64,000 nt of DNA from Ruminococcus sp. (GTDB taxonomy: Bacteria; Bacillota; Clostridia; Oscillospirales; Acutalibacteraceae). Location: NCBI GenBank assembly GCA_017457955.1, contig JAFTGL010000009.1:124001-188000 (forward strand), written 5' to 3'. Shown here one piece after another: positions 16,854 through 26,178 of this stretch. A program made the position numbers and the translations under genes. The first letter of the stretch is position 1, and the number at the start of each line of letters is the position of its first letter. The notes below the pieces were generated by a model, which saw only the letters and a list, made by a program, of their open reading frames with translations, was not told the DNA's origin and ran no database searches.

Positions 16854-17732
16854 ATGAAAATCATCAAATTATTACAACAAGACAGATATTCGTTATCCTT
16901 CGAGGTTTTTCCACCGAAGATGTCCACATCCTTTGATAAAGTAAAACCCGCTATTGAGAAAATCGCAAAGCTGCACCCCTCGTTCATGAGCGTGACTTAC
17001 GGCGCGGGCGGTGGAACCAGTCAGTTTACGCTGGATATCGCGCGCGATATGCGCAACCGCTACGGCTTTCCAACAATGGCACATCTGACCTGCGTATCGT
17101 CTACCAAAGAGACAGTCGCGCAGAAGATCAATGAATTGAAGAAGGCGGGTATCCAGAACGTAATGGCACTTCGCGGCGATCTCACACCTGAAATGCAGCT
17201 GAGCGACGCGCATCATTGGGATTATTCCCACGCGGTCGATTTGATCCGTGAGCTGAAAGAGAGCGACGCCGATTTCTGTATCGGCTGTGCCTGCTATCCC
17301 GAGGTACATCCCGAAAGCGCCGATCAGCGTGAGGATATCAAATATCTGAAAGAAAAGGTCGACGCGGGCTGTGATTTCATGACGACGCAGATGTTTTTTG
17401 ACAACAATCTGCTGTACAATTTCCTGTACAAGATCCGTGAAGCGGGCATTACCGTCCCTGTTCTGCCCGGTATCATGCCGATCACGAAAGCGAATCAGCT
17501 GGAGCGCGCCTTAAAGCTGTCCGGCTCCTTTATGCCGCAGCGTTTCAAGGCAATGGTCGACCGCTTCGGACACGACGATATGGCGATGGCACAGGCGGGT
17601 ATCGCTTACGCCACCGATCAGATCATCGACCTCTATGCCAACGGCGTGAAAAACGTCCATTTGTACACTATGAACAAGCCTGAGGTCGCGCGGGCGATCC
17701 AAAACAATCTCAGCAGTATTTTAGGCAAATGA
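16854..17732 (+). CDS. metF: Methylenetetrahydrofolate reductase
   Basis: Reduces 5,10-methylene- to 5-methyl-tetrahydrofolate, the methyl donor for MetH. The 292-residue TIM barrel has the N-terminal FEVFPPK (17-23), SVTYGAGG with the folate-site residues, ALRGD (about 105-109), the CACYPEVHPES segment and TTQMFFD. A ribosome site AACAGGTGAAAA precedes ATG at 16854. It overlaps the next gene by ATGA. The order metF, MetH-activation protein, metH makes a methionine-cycle operon. Confidence 0.95.
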   Translation: MKIIKLLQQDRYSLSFEVFPPKMSTSFDKVKPAIEKIAKLHPSFMSVTYGAGGGTSQFTLDIARDMRNRYGFPTMAHLTCVSSTKETVAQKINELKKAGIQNVMALRGDLTPEMQLSDAHHWDYSHAVDLIRELKESDADFCIGCACYPEVHPESADQREDIKYLKEKVDAGCDFMTTQMFFDNNLLYNFLYKIREAGITVPVLPGIMPITKANQLERALKLSGSFMPQRFKAMVDRFGHDDMAMAQAGIAYATDQIIDLYANGVKNVHLYTMNKPEVARAIQNNLSSILGK

Positions 17733-18385
17733 TTCGCACAGCCATTTTTGACCCGCCCGCATGGGACCGTGCGGAGATCATGCGCTACGCAAGAATACGC
17801 GGAGCGGATGACAGCTATCGTGATCTAATCGACGAGTGTATCCGTGAAGCGGAATCCGTACTGAGCTACCGTGTTTGCTACGCAACCGAAGATATCCAAA
17901 GAGATAATGAGTTGATTTGCTTCGGTAACATTGAGACGACTTCTCAGACGATCAAAAAGGCTATCGGTAACTCACAACAGGTTTTAGTGTTTGCGGCAAC
18001 CGTAGGTGCGCCTTTCGACCGCTTATTACAGCGTTACAGTTTACTGTCACCGAGCAAAGCGCTGATTTTGCAAGCCATCGGCGCAGAGCGTGTAGAAAGC
18101 CTTTGTGACGCTTTTTGCGCTCAAGCGAACCGAGACTTGACTGTATCAAAAAAGCGCCTTACACGGCGCGTCAGCCCCGGCTACGGCGATATTCCGCTTG
18201 ATATGCAGAGAGATATTTTCGCTCTTTTGGATTGTCCCCGTAAGATCGGTTTGACACTGGATGAAAGCCTGCTGATGTCGCCGTCAAAGTCCGTGACTGC
18301 CATCTGCGGTATCACTGCCGAAGAAATCACCGAGCAGGCTAAATGCGCTGAGTGTGATAAAACAGACTGTATTTACAGACAATGA
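17729..18385 (+). CDS. Stand-alone MetH activation-domain-like protein
   Basis: A 218-residue protein related to the C-terminal SAM-dependent reactivation domain of cobalamin-dependent methionine synthase (Met_synt_B12), made here as a separate gene. Typical features are VFAATVGAPFDRLLQRYS, QAIGAERVESLCDAF, the RRVSPGYGDIPL signature (about 146-157) where SAM binds in the family, LTESLLMSPSKSVTAICGI-like sequence near 190, and a C-terminal Cys cluster CAECDKTDCIYR. It is tightly coupled to metF and lies 7 nt before metH, which lacks this domain, so it probably reactivates oxidised cob(II)alamin in trans. Confidence 0.88.
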   Translation: MIRTAIFDPPAWDRAEIMRYARIRGADDSYRDLIDECIREAESVLSYRVCYATEDIQRDNELICFGNIETTSQTIKKAIGNSQQVLVFAATVGAPFDRLLQRYSLLSPSKALILQAIGAERVESLCDAFCAQANRDLTVSKKRLTRRVSPGYGDIPLDMQRDIFALLDCPRKIGLTLDESLLMSPSKSVTAICGITAEEITEQAKCAECDKTDCIYRQ

Positions 18386-18392
18386 GGAACTT

Positions 18393-20789
18393 ATGAATTT
18401 CAGAGAATTCTTAAAACAGAATATAGTGATCCTTGACGGCGGCATGGGAACGCTCTTGCAGGAGCGCGGCTTACAGCCCGGCGAATCTCCCGAGAGATGG
18501 AATATCTCCCATCCCGACGTTATCACCGCTATCCATCAATCGTATTATGACAGCGGTTCCAACGTCGTCAATACCAATACCTTTGGCGCGAACTGCCTGC
18601 ATTTTGATGAAATCGAGCTGGAAGAGATTATCCGTGAGGCAGTAGATAATGCAAAGAAGGCGGCTGCTTTGAGCACAGCAACTCATGAAAAGTATGTCGC
18701 GCTGGATATCGGTCCTACAGGAAGATTGTTAAAGCCGATGGGCGATCTCGACTTTGAAGAAGCGGTCTCGGTATTTGCCAAAACCGTTCAGCTCGGCGTA
18801 AAATACGGCGTCGACCTTATCATGATCGAGACCATGAACGACAGCTACGAAACCAAAGCCGCTCTGCTTGCCGCTAAGGAAAACAGTGATCTGCCCGTCT
18901 TGGTGTCCAATGCCTACAGCGAAAACGAAAAACTGATGACGGGAGCGTCACCCGCCGCAATGGTCGCAATGCTCGAGGGCATGGGAGCCGACGCGATCGG
19001 TGTCAACTGCTCCTTCGGTCCCGATAAGCTCGCGCCTATCGTCAGGGAGTATCTGCGATTTGCGTCCGTACCCGTCATGTTAAAGCCCAACGCCGGACTG
19101 CCCCACAGTGAAAACGGCAGAACACTCTATGATGTTTTCCCTGATGTGTTCTCGGATATCACAGCGGGACTGGTAGCGGATGGCGTCAGAGTCGCGGGCG
19201 GCTGCTGCGGTACTACGCCCGATTACATCAAGGCACTATGCGATAAAATCGCCGTATCCGTACCATCGGTCACACCAAAGCATGATACGATCATTTCGTC
19301 ATACACTACCGCTGTCAGGTTTGGAAACGATCCTGTCCTGATAGGCGAGAGGATCAACCCGACAGGCAAGAAGCGCTTAAAAGAAGCTCTGCGCAATAAC
19401 GAGCTCGATTATATTCTCGGCGAAGGGTTAAAACAGCAGAGCGCGGGTGCAAAAGTACTCGACGTCAACGTCGGTTTGCCCGAGATCGACGAGCCTGCTA
19501 TGCTGACCAAAGTAGTTTACGAACTGCAGGCCGTCAGCGATTTACCGCTGCAGATCGACACATCCGACCCAGTCGCGATGGAAAAGGCATTGCGTATCTA
19601 TAACGGCAAAGCACTGATCAACTCCGTAAACGGTAAGCAGGAAAGCATGGAAGCGATCTTCCCGCTGATGAAGAAATACGGCGGCGTAGCGGTAGCTTTG
19701 ACACTGGACGAAAGCGGTATTCCCGATACCGTAGAAGGCAGAGTCGCGATTGCCAAAAAGATTATAGATACTGCCGCAGCCTACGGAATCGATAAAAAAG
19801 ATCTGATATTTGACACGCTTGCAATGGCGGTCAGCGCGGATAAAAACGCCGCGAAGCTGACGCTGGGATCTCTGCACAAGATCCGTCATGAGCTCGGCGT
19901 ACATACCTCTTTGGGCGTATCCAATATTTCGTTCGGTCTGCCGCAGAGAGATATCGTCAACGCCGCTTTCTTTGCTCTTGCCCTGGAAAACGGTCTCTCC
20001 GCCGCTATCATGAATCCCTTTTTCGCGGAAATGATGAAAACCTACTATTCCTTCCGCGTCTTGAAAGGATTGGATGATAACTGCTCTGATTATATCGCAT
20101 TTGCGGAATCGGTACAGAACAATGTGACAGTTTCAAAAACCGGTGCCGCTGATAAAGCGGATGATACGTTGTCATTAAGCAACGCAGTCATCAAAGGCCT
20201 GAAAGATCAGGCTGCCCGACTCTGCGTCGAATTGTTGAAGAATACAGAACCGCTGACCGTTGTGAGGGATCATATCATCCCCGCGCTGGATACCGTTGGA
20301 AGAGAGTATGAGCAGGGGAGAGTCTATCTGCCCGGTCTGCTGATGAGCGCTGAAGCCGCGAAATACGCTTTTGAAGAGATCAAGGCGCGTATGAGCTCCG
20401 ACAGCGGCAAGGATAAATGCGCCTTTGTGATCGCGACGGTCAAGGGAGATATCCACGACATCGGCAAGAATATCGTCAAGCTGCTGCTGGAAAACTACGG
20501 CTTTGCTGTCAGCGATCTGGGTAAGGACGTCGATCCCGAATTGATCGTTGAAGAAACCGTACGTCTGCACGCCCCGCTGGTCGGGTTATCCGCTTTGATG
20601 ACAACGACTGTTCCCGCGATGGAAGAAACCATCAAACAACTGCGTATATCATCTCCTTGGGCGAAGGTGGTGGTCGGCGGCGCTGTCATGACAAAAGAGT
20701 ACGCTGACTCCATCGGTGCGGATAAGTACGCGAAGGACGCGATGGATACCGTGCGCTACGCGGAAGCAGTCAATGATACTTTACAATAA
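18393..20789 (+). CDS. metH: Cobalamin-dependent methionine synthase, lacking activation domain
   Basis: Transfers the methyl group from methyltetrahydrofolate to homocysteine via bound cobalamin. The 798 residues hold, in order, the homocysteine domain (about 1-290, with the zinc ligands in GVNCSFG and VAGGCCGTTPDYI), the pterin domain (about 310-570, GERINPTGKKR), the cobalamin cap (about 590-670) and the cobalamin-binding domain with DIHDIG at 686-691. The usual C-terminal reactivation domain is absent, hence the shorter length than the 1,200-residue E. coli enzyme; the preceding gene encodes it. ATG at 18393 has GAGGAAC upstream. Confidence 0.95.
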   Translation: MNFREFLKQNIVILDGGMGTLLQERGLQPGESPERWNISHPDVITAIHQSYYDSGSNVVNTNTFGANCLHFDEIELEEIIREAVDNAKKAAALSTATHEKYVALDIGPTGRLLKPMGDLDFEEAVSVFAKTVQLGVKYGVDLIMIETMNDSYETKAALLAAKENSDLPVLVSNAYSENEKLMTGASPAAMVAMLEGMGADAIGVNCSFGPDKLAPIVREYLRFASVPVMLKPNAGLPHSENGRTLYDVFPDVFSDITAGLVADGVRVAGGCCGTTPDYIKALCDKIAVSVPSVTPKHDTIISSYTTAVRFGNDPVLIGERINPTGKKRLKEALRNNELDYILGEGLKQQSAGAKVLDVNVGLPEIDEPAMLTKVVYELQAVSDLPLQIDTSDPVAMEKALRIYNGKALINSVNGKQESMEAIFPLMKKYGGVAVALTLDESGIPDTVEGRVAIAKKIIDTAAAYGIDKKDLIFDTLAMAVSADKNAAKLTLGSLHKIRHELGVHTSLGVSNISFGLPQRDIVNAAFFALALENGLSAAIMNPFFAEMMKTYYSFRVLKGLDDNCSDYIAFAESVQNNVTVSKTGAADKADDTLSLSNAVIKGLKDQAARLCVELLKNTEPLTVVRDHIIPALDTVGREYEQGRVYLPGLLMSAEAAKYAFEEIKARMSSDSGKDKCAFVIATVKGDIHDIGKNIVKLLLENYGFAVSDLGKDVDPELIVEETVRLHAPLVGLSALMTTTVPAMEETIKQLRISSPWAKVVVGGAVMTKEYADSIGADKYAKDAMDTVRYAEAVNDTLQ

Positions 20790-20803
20790 TATTTACAATG
20801 AAT

Positions 20804-20838
20804 AAGCTGACACCTTTTTATGGGGTGTCAGCTTTTCT
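20804..20838 (+). terminator. Terminator after metH
   Basis: A 10-bp stem AGCTGACACC / GGTGTCAGCT followed by TTTTCTAT. Confidence 0.9.
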
Positions 20839-20851
20839 ATGTTCGATAATA

Positions 20852-20885
20852 AAAAGAAAAAGCCCCGTTGCGAACAACAGGACTT
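20852..20885 (-). terminator. Terminator of the tRNA-Arg-His-Lys unit
   Basis: On the minus strand AAGTCCTGTTG pairs with CAACGGGGCTT across a TTCG loop (three G-T wobbles), followed by TTTTCTTTTT. It begins 1 nt after the tRNA-Lys CCA. Confidence 0.85.
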
Positions 20886-20961
20886 TGGTGACCCATCGGA
20901 GATTCGAACTCCGGACACCTTGATTAAAAGTCAAGTGCTCTGCCAACTGAGCTAATGAGTC
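20886..20961 (-). tRNA. tRNA-Lys (TTT)
   Basis: A 76-nt cloverleaf with encoded CCA, acceptor GACTCAT, anticodon loop CTTTTAA and T-arm GGAGTTCGAATCTCC. It is last in a three-tRNA transcript. Confidence 0.97.
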
Positions 20962-20964
20962 AAG

Positions 20965-21042
20965 TGGGGTGGGATACCGGATTCGAACCGGTGGTCTCCA
21001 GTGCCACAAACTGGCGCGTTAACCGACTACGCTAATCCCACC
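20965..21042 (-). tRNA. tRNA-His (GTG)
   Basis: Acceptor GTGGGAT/ATCCCAC with an extra 5' G at 21042 opposite C73, as expected for histidine tRNAs. The anticodon loop TTGTGGC reads GTG and CCA is encoded. Confidence 0.97.
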
Positions 21043-21047
21043 ATAAC

Positions 21048-21124
<77 letters not shown>

Positions 21125-21154
21125 AAGCGTGCGCTGACTTTTATCAGCCTAAAT

Positions 21155-21183
21155 ATTATATAAGAAATGCCGAGGTTTGTCAA
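21155..21183 (-). promoter_or_regulatory. Promoter for tRNA-Arg-His-Lys
   Basis: On the minus strand TTGACA, a 17-nt spacer and TATAAT: a perfect consensus promoter. Confidence 0.88.
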
Positions 21184-21226
21184 GTGTTTTGCGAAAATAT
21201 GTCGTTACAATAATCTGAATTCTAAT

Positions 21227-22585
21227 TCAGTTTTTCAGTGATTGCAAGGGAGCGGGGAGCCTGCCGCCTAAGCGGATGAATTTATCGGGGCTTCCTTTTC
21301 TCAGCGGCATGACAGGACCTGCGCCGAGCAGTCCGCCGAAGTTCAGTTCCTCGCCGGCTTCTCTGCCGATAGCGGGGATCACGCGTACGGCCGTCGTTTT
21401 GCTGTTCACCATGCCGATCGCCGCTTCATCCGCGATGATAGCGGAAACGGTTTCGGGTGTGACGTCGCCGGGGATGACCAGCATATCCAGTCCGACCGAG
21501 CAGACTGCTGTCATCGCTTCCAGCTTCGTGATATCCAGTGCGCCTTGCTTGACCGCGTTGATCATACCGTGATCTTCCGATACGGGAATGAAAGCGCCTG
21601 ATAATCCGCCGACATGTGATGAAGCCATCACACCGCCCTTTTTGACAGCGTCATTCAGCAGTGCGAGTGCCGCGGTGGTTCCGTGACAGCCGCAGATCTC
21701 GAGTCCCATTTCTTCCAGAATATGCGCGACAGAATCACCGACAGCGGGAGTGGGGGCGAGGGAAAGGTCAACGATACCGAACGGTACAGACAGCCTTGAA
21801 GAAGCCTGCTGAGCGACCAGCTGACCCATGCGGGTGATCTTGAAAGCAGTCTTTTTAACAAGATCCGCTACCTCGGTGATGTTCTGACAATTCGCCTTTT
21901 CCAATGCCGCTCTGACAACGCCGTGACCCGATACGCCGACGTTGATCACACAGTCCGCTTCACCAACGCCGTGGAATGCGCCTGCCATAAAGGGATTATC
22001 CTGTACTGCGTTGCAGAAGGTGACCAGCTTCGCCGCGCCGATACAGTTTTTGTCCGCAGTCAGCTTTGCGGAGTCGACAACGGCTTTGCCCATCATGCGG
22101 ACAGCGTCCATGTTGATACCCGCTTTTGTCGAGCCGATATTGACCGAGGAGCAGACTCTTTCGGTGACGGCAAGCGCTTCGGGAATACTCTCGATCAGCG
22201 CGTAGTCTCCTGCCGCAAAACCTTTTTCCACTAACGCGGAGTAACCGCCGATGAAGTTGACGCCGAGCGTATCCGCGGCTCTGTCAAGGGCTTTTGCGAA
22301 TTTCAGGATCTTCTGCGTCTGGCACACGCCCGCGATAATAGCGATAGGGGTGACGGATATGCGTTTATTGATGATCGGAATACCATATTCGCGTGTGATA
22401 TCCTCGCCTGTTTTGACGAGGTCTTTCGCGTAACGGCAGATCTTGTCATAAATTTTATCACATGCCTTGTCGATATCACTGTCAATGCAGTCGATCAGCG
22501 AGATACCCATGGTAATGGTTCTTACGTCCAGGTTCTCGTTGTCTATCATATTGATTGTTTCCAGTATGTCTTTTGTTTCTAACAT
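21227..22585 (-). CDS. UPF0210/PFL family protein
   Basis: A 452-residue conserved protein of the UPF0210 (DUF711) family. Its fold resembles the radical-enzyme barrel of pyruvate formate-lyase, but it has no glycyl-radical motif. Diagnostic stretches are RTITMGISL near the start, [40 protein letters not shown] and [10 protein letters not shown]. It begins 8 nt after a small ACT-domain gene, the pairing found in most genomes that carry it. The biochemical role is not known; an amino-acid-responsive function is suggested by the ACT partner only. Confidence 0.92.
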   Translation of the reverse strand: MLETKDILETINMIDNENLDVRTITMGISLIDCIDSDIDKACDKIYDKICRYAKDLVKTGEDITREYGIPIINKRISVTPIAIIAGVCQTQKILKFAKALDRAADTLGVNFIGGYSALVEKGFAAGDYALIESIPEALAVTERVCSSVNIGSTKAGINMDAVRMMGKAVVDSAKLTADKNCIGAAKLVTFCNAVQDNPFMAGAFHGVGEADCVINVGVSGHGVVRAALEKANCQNITEVADLVKKTAFKITRMGQLVAQQASSRLSVPFGIVDLSLAPTPAVGDSVAHILEEMGLEICGCHGTTAALALLNDAVKKGGVMASSHVGGLSGAFIPVSEDHGMINAVKQGALDITKLEAMTAVCSVGLDMLVIPGDVTPETVSAIIADEAAIGMVNSKTTAVRVIPAIGREAGEELNFGGLLGAGPVMPLRKGSPDKFIRLGGRLPAPLQSLKN

Positions 22586-22593
22586 AGAGCACC

Positions 22594-22863
22594 TCAGATT
22601 TTATGCATACTGTTGAAGATATCTTCATGCATGACGTGAATCTTGAGGTTGTTATCGTCGCCGACCTTCTCAAGATTCTTTTGCAGCTGATCGAAGGCAA
22701 CCGTTGCCGAGCCGATATCTGCGAGCATGATCATGGCGAACATATCCTGCAAAACACTCTGAGTTACTTCAATGATATTTACGCCGACGTCCGCGCAGGC
22801 GGTTGAAACCTTGCTGAGAATTCCGACGTTATCCTTACCTAATACGGTGATGACTGCATTCAT
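22594..22863 (-). CDS. ACT-domain protein (UPF0237)
   Basis: An 89-residue single ACT domain ([26 protein letters not shown]). ACT domains bind small ligands, usually amino acids, and regulate partners; the likely partner is the UPF0210 protein encoded next. GGGAGG lies 6 nt before the ATG and just after the galU terminator. Confidence 0.93.
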   Translation of the reverse strand: MNAVITVLGKDNVGILSKVSTACADVGVNIIEVTQSVLQDMFAMIMLADIGSATVAFDQLQKNLEKVGDDNNLKIHVMHEDIFNSMHKI

Positions 22864-22878
22864 ATTGATCCTCCCTGT

Positions 22879-22904
22879 AAAAAGGGCAACAGTCTGTTGC
22901 CCTT
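22879..22904 (-). terminator. Terminator after galU
   Basis: Arms AAGGGCAACAG and CTGTTGCCCTT are separated by one base (the functional loop will be larger). A run of five T's follows on the minus strand. The ACT gene's ribosome site starts 4 nt later. Confidence 0.85.
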
Positions 22905-22918
22905 AAAATATTTAGTGC

Positions 22919-23794
22919 TTATAAAGTTTTTACAAATTCTTTTAAGTATTCTCTCAGCTCTTTACCGGTATCGGGATGGTTGATGCCGACCTCGATATTC
23001 GCCTGCAGGATACCGAATTTATTGCCCATATCATAACGCTTCGCGCTGAATTCCACCGCCGTCATGCCGTCGGTACGCGCAAGCTCTGCCATAGCGTCGG
23101 TCAGCTGGATTTCGCCGCCCGCGCCCGGAGCCGTATGCTCGAGGATATCAAAGATCTCGGGAGGCAGAACGACGCGTCCGAGAATGGAATACAAGGAGAG
23201 GATATCCTCCTTGCGCTGGGGCTTCTCGATCATATCGGTGCATTTGTAAACATTGTCGTGAATGTTTTCTATTTTCAGCGAGCTGTACTTGCGGATCGCT
23301 TCTTCTGAAACGGGTTTGATACCGAGTACGCCTTTACCGAAGGTACCGTATGCGTCGATGAGCTCTTTGGTCGCGGGAACGTCGCCGATGATGACGTCGT
23401 CGCCGTACATGACGACAAAGGGATCGTCTCCGACGAAGGTCCTTGCGCGTGAAACAGCGTGTCCCAGACCTTTTGTAGTGATCTGACGGATATAGTGGAT
23501 ATTCGCCATGTTGTGGATATCTTTGATGGAATCAAGTTGATCGGTCTTTCCTGCGCGCCTCAAAATTTCTTCCAGACTGACAGAGATATCAAAATGATCC
23601 TCGATAACGCCCTTGCCGAGGTTGGTGATGATCAGGATATCGGTGATACCGGACGCGACCGCTTCTTCCACGATATACTGGATCGCGGGCTTATCGACGA
23701 TAGGGAGCATTTCTTTCGGCATGGATTTGGTGGCGGGAAGAACTCTGGTTCCCAGCCCCGCGGCGGGAATGACCGCCTTTGTGATTTTTCTCAT
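22919..23794 (-). CDS. galU: UTP-glucose-1-phosphate uridylyltransferase
   Basis: Makes UDP-glucose for glycolipid, wall polymer and exopolysaccharide synthesis. The 291-residue protein has the nucleotide-binding AVIPAAGLGTRVLPATKS near the N-terminus, KEMLPIVDKPAIQYI, and the conserved VMYGDDVI and EKP segments. ATG at 23794 is chosen; a TTG 9 nt earlier leaves only 2 nt after the AAAGG ribosome site. It has its own terminator and lies 36 nt downstream of the RING-like gene. Confidence 0.95.
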   Translation of the reverse strand: MRKITKAVIPAAGLGTRVLPATKSMPKEMLPIVDKPAIQYIVEEAVASGITDILIITNLGKGVIEDHFDISVSLEEILRRAGKTDQLDSIKDIHNMANIHYIRQITTKGLGHAVSRARTFVGDDPFVVMYGDDVIIGDVPATKELIDAYGTFGKGVLGIKPVSEEAIRKYSSLKIENIHDNVYKCTDMIEKPQRKEDILSLYSILGRVVLPPEIFDILEHTAPGAGGEIQLTDAMAELARTDGMTAVEFSAKRYDMGNKFGILQANIEVGINHPDTGKELREYLKEFVKTL

Positions 23795-23830
23795 GTTATT
23801 CAAAGCCTTTCTTGATTTCTGCGTGGATTA

Positions 23831-24844
23831 TTACATAAATCCGGTGATGATACCGGGCAGATAGACAACAATGATATACGCGGCCAGCAAAGAAACGGCA
23901 AGAGCTGTGTTGACGCCGCCTTTAGTCTGTAAAACCGCTTCGGGGTTTTCATCCTCACTCGCATTCTGTTTGATCAAGATGATTTGTTTCTTACAGTGAT
24001 TCATATACATGCGGTTGAAGCAAATGCCGAACACGATCATCATAGCGATACGAATGACGTCGATCAGGGTCGGCAGATATAATACAAGGATATCCGTTGC
24101 CGATAAACCGCTCAGATACTGATAAAAGCCGTTCATAAGCTGTGAGGTACTTGTCGCGGACGCGTAGATGTTCATAAAATCCGTGAACAGGGATGCGTAC
24201 ACGATCGTCACATAGGATTCAATGATCAACAGAGCGAGCTGGATGGAAGCAAACAGTGCTCCCGGTTTATACATTTTGCGGTACAGCATATAGCCGCCGG
24301 TAAAAATCGCCGCCGCGAAGTTAAATTTTGATTTGTTAAAGTTTTTGATGTTGGAAAACACCCTGATAAAATAGGGAGTGTTCTGCTTGACGTATTTCGC
24401 GGCTTCACCTGCCGTCACGCCGTCTCCGAGGTCTGTGTCGCTCGGAACTCCGCCCAGAGGGTCCATGAAGGGGATGTTGTATGCGGAGTCTGTATTCTGA
24501 TCCTGACCTCTCCCGAACGGGATCCCCCCACCAAAACCGGCGGTCTGCTGAGTGTTATTCTGTGTCTGAGCAGAGGAAAGGGGAGAGCCGCAGTGCTTGC
24601 AGAAAAACTGCTCGGGATCGTTTTCCTTCCCGCAGGAGGGACAGAGCTTAACGTTATCTTCTTTTGTCTCATGCTCTGCCTGATAATCAAACCCCTGCGC
24701 GTGTAAAGGTTCGTTAACGCAGTGACCTCTTTCTTCATAGCACTCACGATGATGCGGCGTACCGCATTCAGGGCAGACTACGATATCGTCATCGGCATGA
24801 AAATATTTCTGACATACAGGACATTTATTTCCGATATAGTCCAT
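23831..24844 (-). CDS. RING/zinc-ribbon membrane protein with DUF2628-like tail
   Basis: A 337-residue protein. Residues about 1-55 resemble the prokaryotic RING finger type 1 (CPVCQKYFHADDDIVVCPECGTPHHRECY), with Cys/His zinc ligands in cross-brace order. A CPSCGKEN...CKHCGSPL zinc ribbon follows at about 68-92, then a Gln/Gly-rich linker. The C-terminal half has DUF2628-like KSKFNFAAAIFTGGYMLYRKMYKPG followed by about three membrane helices. The zinc domains should face the cytoplasm. Such proteins are common in Clostridia and have no known function; a ubiquitin-like role is not implied. TAGGAGT precedes ATG at 24844. Confidence 0.78.
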   Translation of the reverse strand: MDYIGNKCPVCQKYFHADDDIVVCPECGTPHHRECYEERGHCVNEPLHAQGFDYQAEHETKEDNVKLCPSCGKENDPEQFFCKHCGSPLSSAQTQNNTQQTAGFGGGIPFGRGQDQNTDSAYNIPFMDPLGGVPSDTDLGDGVTAGEAAKYVKQNTPYFIRVFSNIKNFNKSKFNFAAAIFTGGYMLYRKMYKPGALFASIQLALLIIESYVTIVYASLFTDFMNIYASATSTSQLMNGFYQYLSGLSATDILVLYLPTLIDVIRIAMMIVFGICFNRMYMNHCKKQIILIKQNASEDENPEAVLQTKGGVNTALAVSLLAAYIIVVYLPGIITGFM

Positions 24845-24943
24845 CTTGGTACTCCTAATAAATATTGTCATAATATTATAACAAATTTTTTTGGTTTCTG
24901 CAACTTAATTTTTTGTGAATATTACCTTTATATCGGATTCATC

Positions 24944-24972
24944 TTTACATATTCTGGATTTTGTATTATAAT
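24944..24972 (+). promoter_or_regulatory. Promoter for prfB
   Basis: TTTACA (24944-24949), a 17-nt spacer and TATAAT (24967-24972), 33 nt before the prfB ATG. Confidence 0.75.
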
Positions 24973-25005
24973 GCTTTTTGTGAAACTATGTAGTGAGGGA
25001 AAATT

Positions 25006-26124
25006 ATGCTGCAATTTGAAGAACTGAAACTGAAACTTGAGGCGATGAAGCCTGAAATAGACGATCTTGCGTCCGCTCTGGGACTCTCGCAGATGAAAAG
25101 CGAGATCCAGCAGCTCGAAAACCGTGCCGCTGAGCCTGGCTTCTGGGACGATATGGACAATTCTCAGAAGATCCTCCAGCGTACCGCCAACCTCAAAGGC
25201 AAGGTCGAAAAGTATGAAAAGCTCGAAGCCCGCTATGAGGACGCGCTCGCTTTGATCGAATTGGGCGACGAAGCAGAGGATGAGAGCCTGATCGAAGAAG
25301 CGCAGGGGGAGCTGGACGGCATCCGCGCGGATATCGACCGTCAGCGTCTGGAGACCCTGCTCACAGGCGAATATGACAAAAACAACGCTATCCTGACCTT
25401 CCACGCCGGTTCGGGCGGCACCGAAGCGCAGGACTGGGCGGAAATGCTCTATCGCATGTATACCCGCTGGGCAGCCGCTCACGGCTTCAACGTCAAGGAA
25501 ATCGACTACCTCGACGGTGACGAAGCGGGCTTGAAAAGCGCTGTGTTGCTGATCGAAGGCGAAAACGCCTACGGTTATCTGAAGAGTGAAGCGGGCGTTC
25601 ACCGTCTGGTGCGCGTATCGCCGTTTGATTCGGCAGGCAGAAGACACACCAGTTTTTCGTCCTTGGAGGTCATGCCCGAGATCAACGACGACATCAAGGT
25701 CGAGATTCCTCCCGAGGAGATCAAGATGGACGTTTACCGCGCTTCCGGCGCAGGCGGTCAGAAGGTCAATAAAACCTCGTCCGCTGTTCGTTTGACTCAT
25801 ATCCCGACAGGTATCGTCGTCGCGTCTCAGGTAGAGCGTTCCCAATATCAGAACCGTGACGTCGCGATGAAAATGCTGATCTCAAAGCTGATGGAGATCA
25901 AAGAGAGGGAACACCTCGAGAAGATCGAGGATATCAAGGGCGTGCAGAAGGAGATCACCTGGGGCTCCCAGATCCGCTCCTATGTTTTCATGCCTTATAC
26001 TCTGGTCAAGGATCACCGTACCTCGTTCGAGACGGGCAACATCAACGCCGTAATGGACGGCGACCTTGACGGCTTTATCAATGCTTATCTGAAAGCGCTT
26101 TCCCTCGGCGAGTTACAGGGTTAA
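25006..26124 (+). CDS. prfB: Peptide chain release factor 2
   Basis: Releases completed proteins at UGA and UAA codons. The 372-residue protein has the codon-reading tripeptide SPF at 205-207 and the catalytic GGQ at 250-252. The frame is open from the first ATG through the N-terminal helices with no internal UGA, so the programmed +1 frameshift used by many bacteria to autoregulate RF2 is absent here. A modest ribosome site (GTGAGGG) precedes the ATG. It is monocistronic, with its own promoter and terminator. Confidence 0.97.
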   Translation: MLQFEELKLKLEAMKPEIDDLASALGLSQMKSEIQQLENRAAEPGFWDDMDNSQKILQRTANLKGKVEKYEKLEARYEDALALIELGDEAEDESLIEEAQGELDGIRADIDRQRLETLLTGEYDKNNAILTFHAGSGGTEAQDWAEMLYRMYTRWAAAHGFNVKEIDYLDGDEAGLKSAVLLIEGENAYGYLKSEAGVHRLVRVSPFDSAGRRHTSFSSLEVMPEINDDIKVEIPPEEIKMDVYRASGAGGQKVNKTSSAVRLTHIPTGIVVASQVERSQYQNRDVAMKMLISKLMEIKEREHLEKIEDIKGVQKEITWGSQIRSYVFMPYTLVKDHRTSFETGNINAVMDGDLDGFINAYLKALSLGELQG

Positions 26125-26146
26125 ACCCCTGCAATTATATAAATCA

Positions 26147-26175
26147 ACAGCCTCCCATGCCGGGAGGCTGTCATT
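26147..26175. terminator. Terminator prfB / ydcF-like
   Basis: A 10-bp stem ACAGCCTCCC / GGGAGGCTGT between convergent genes, followed by CATTGTATT on the plus strand. Confidence 0.75.
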
Positions 26176-26178
26176 GTA

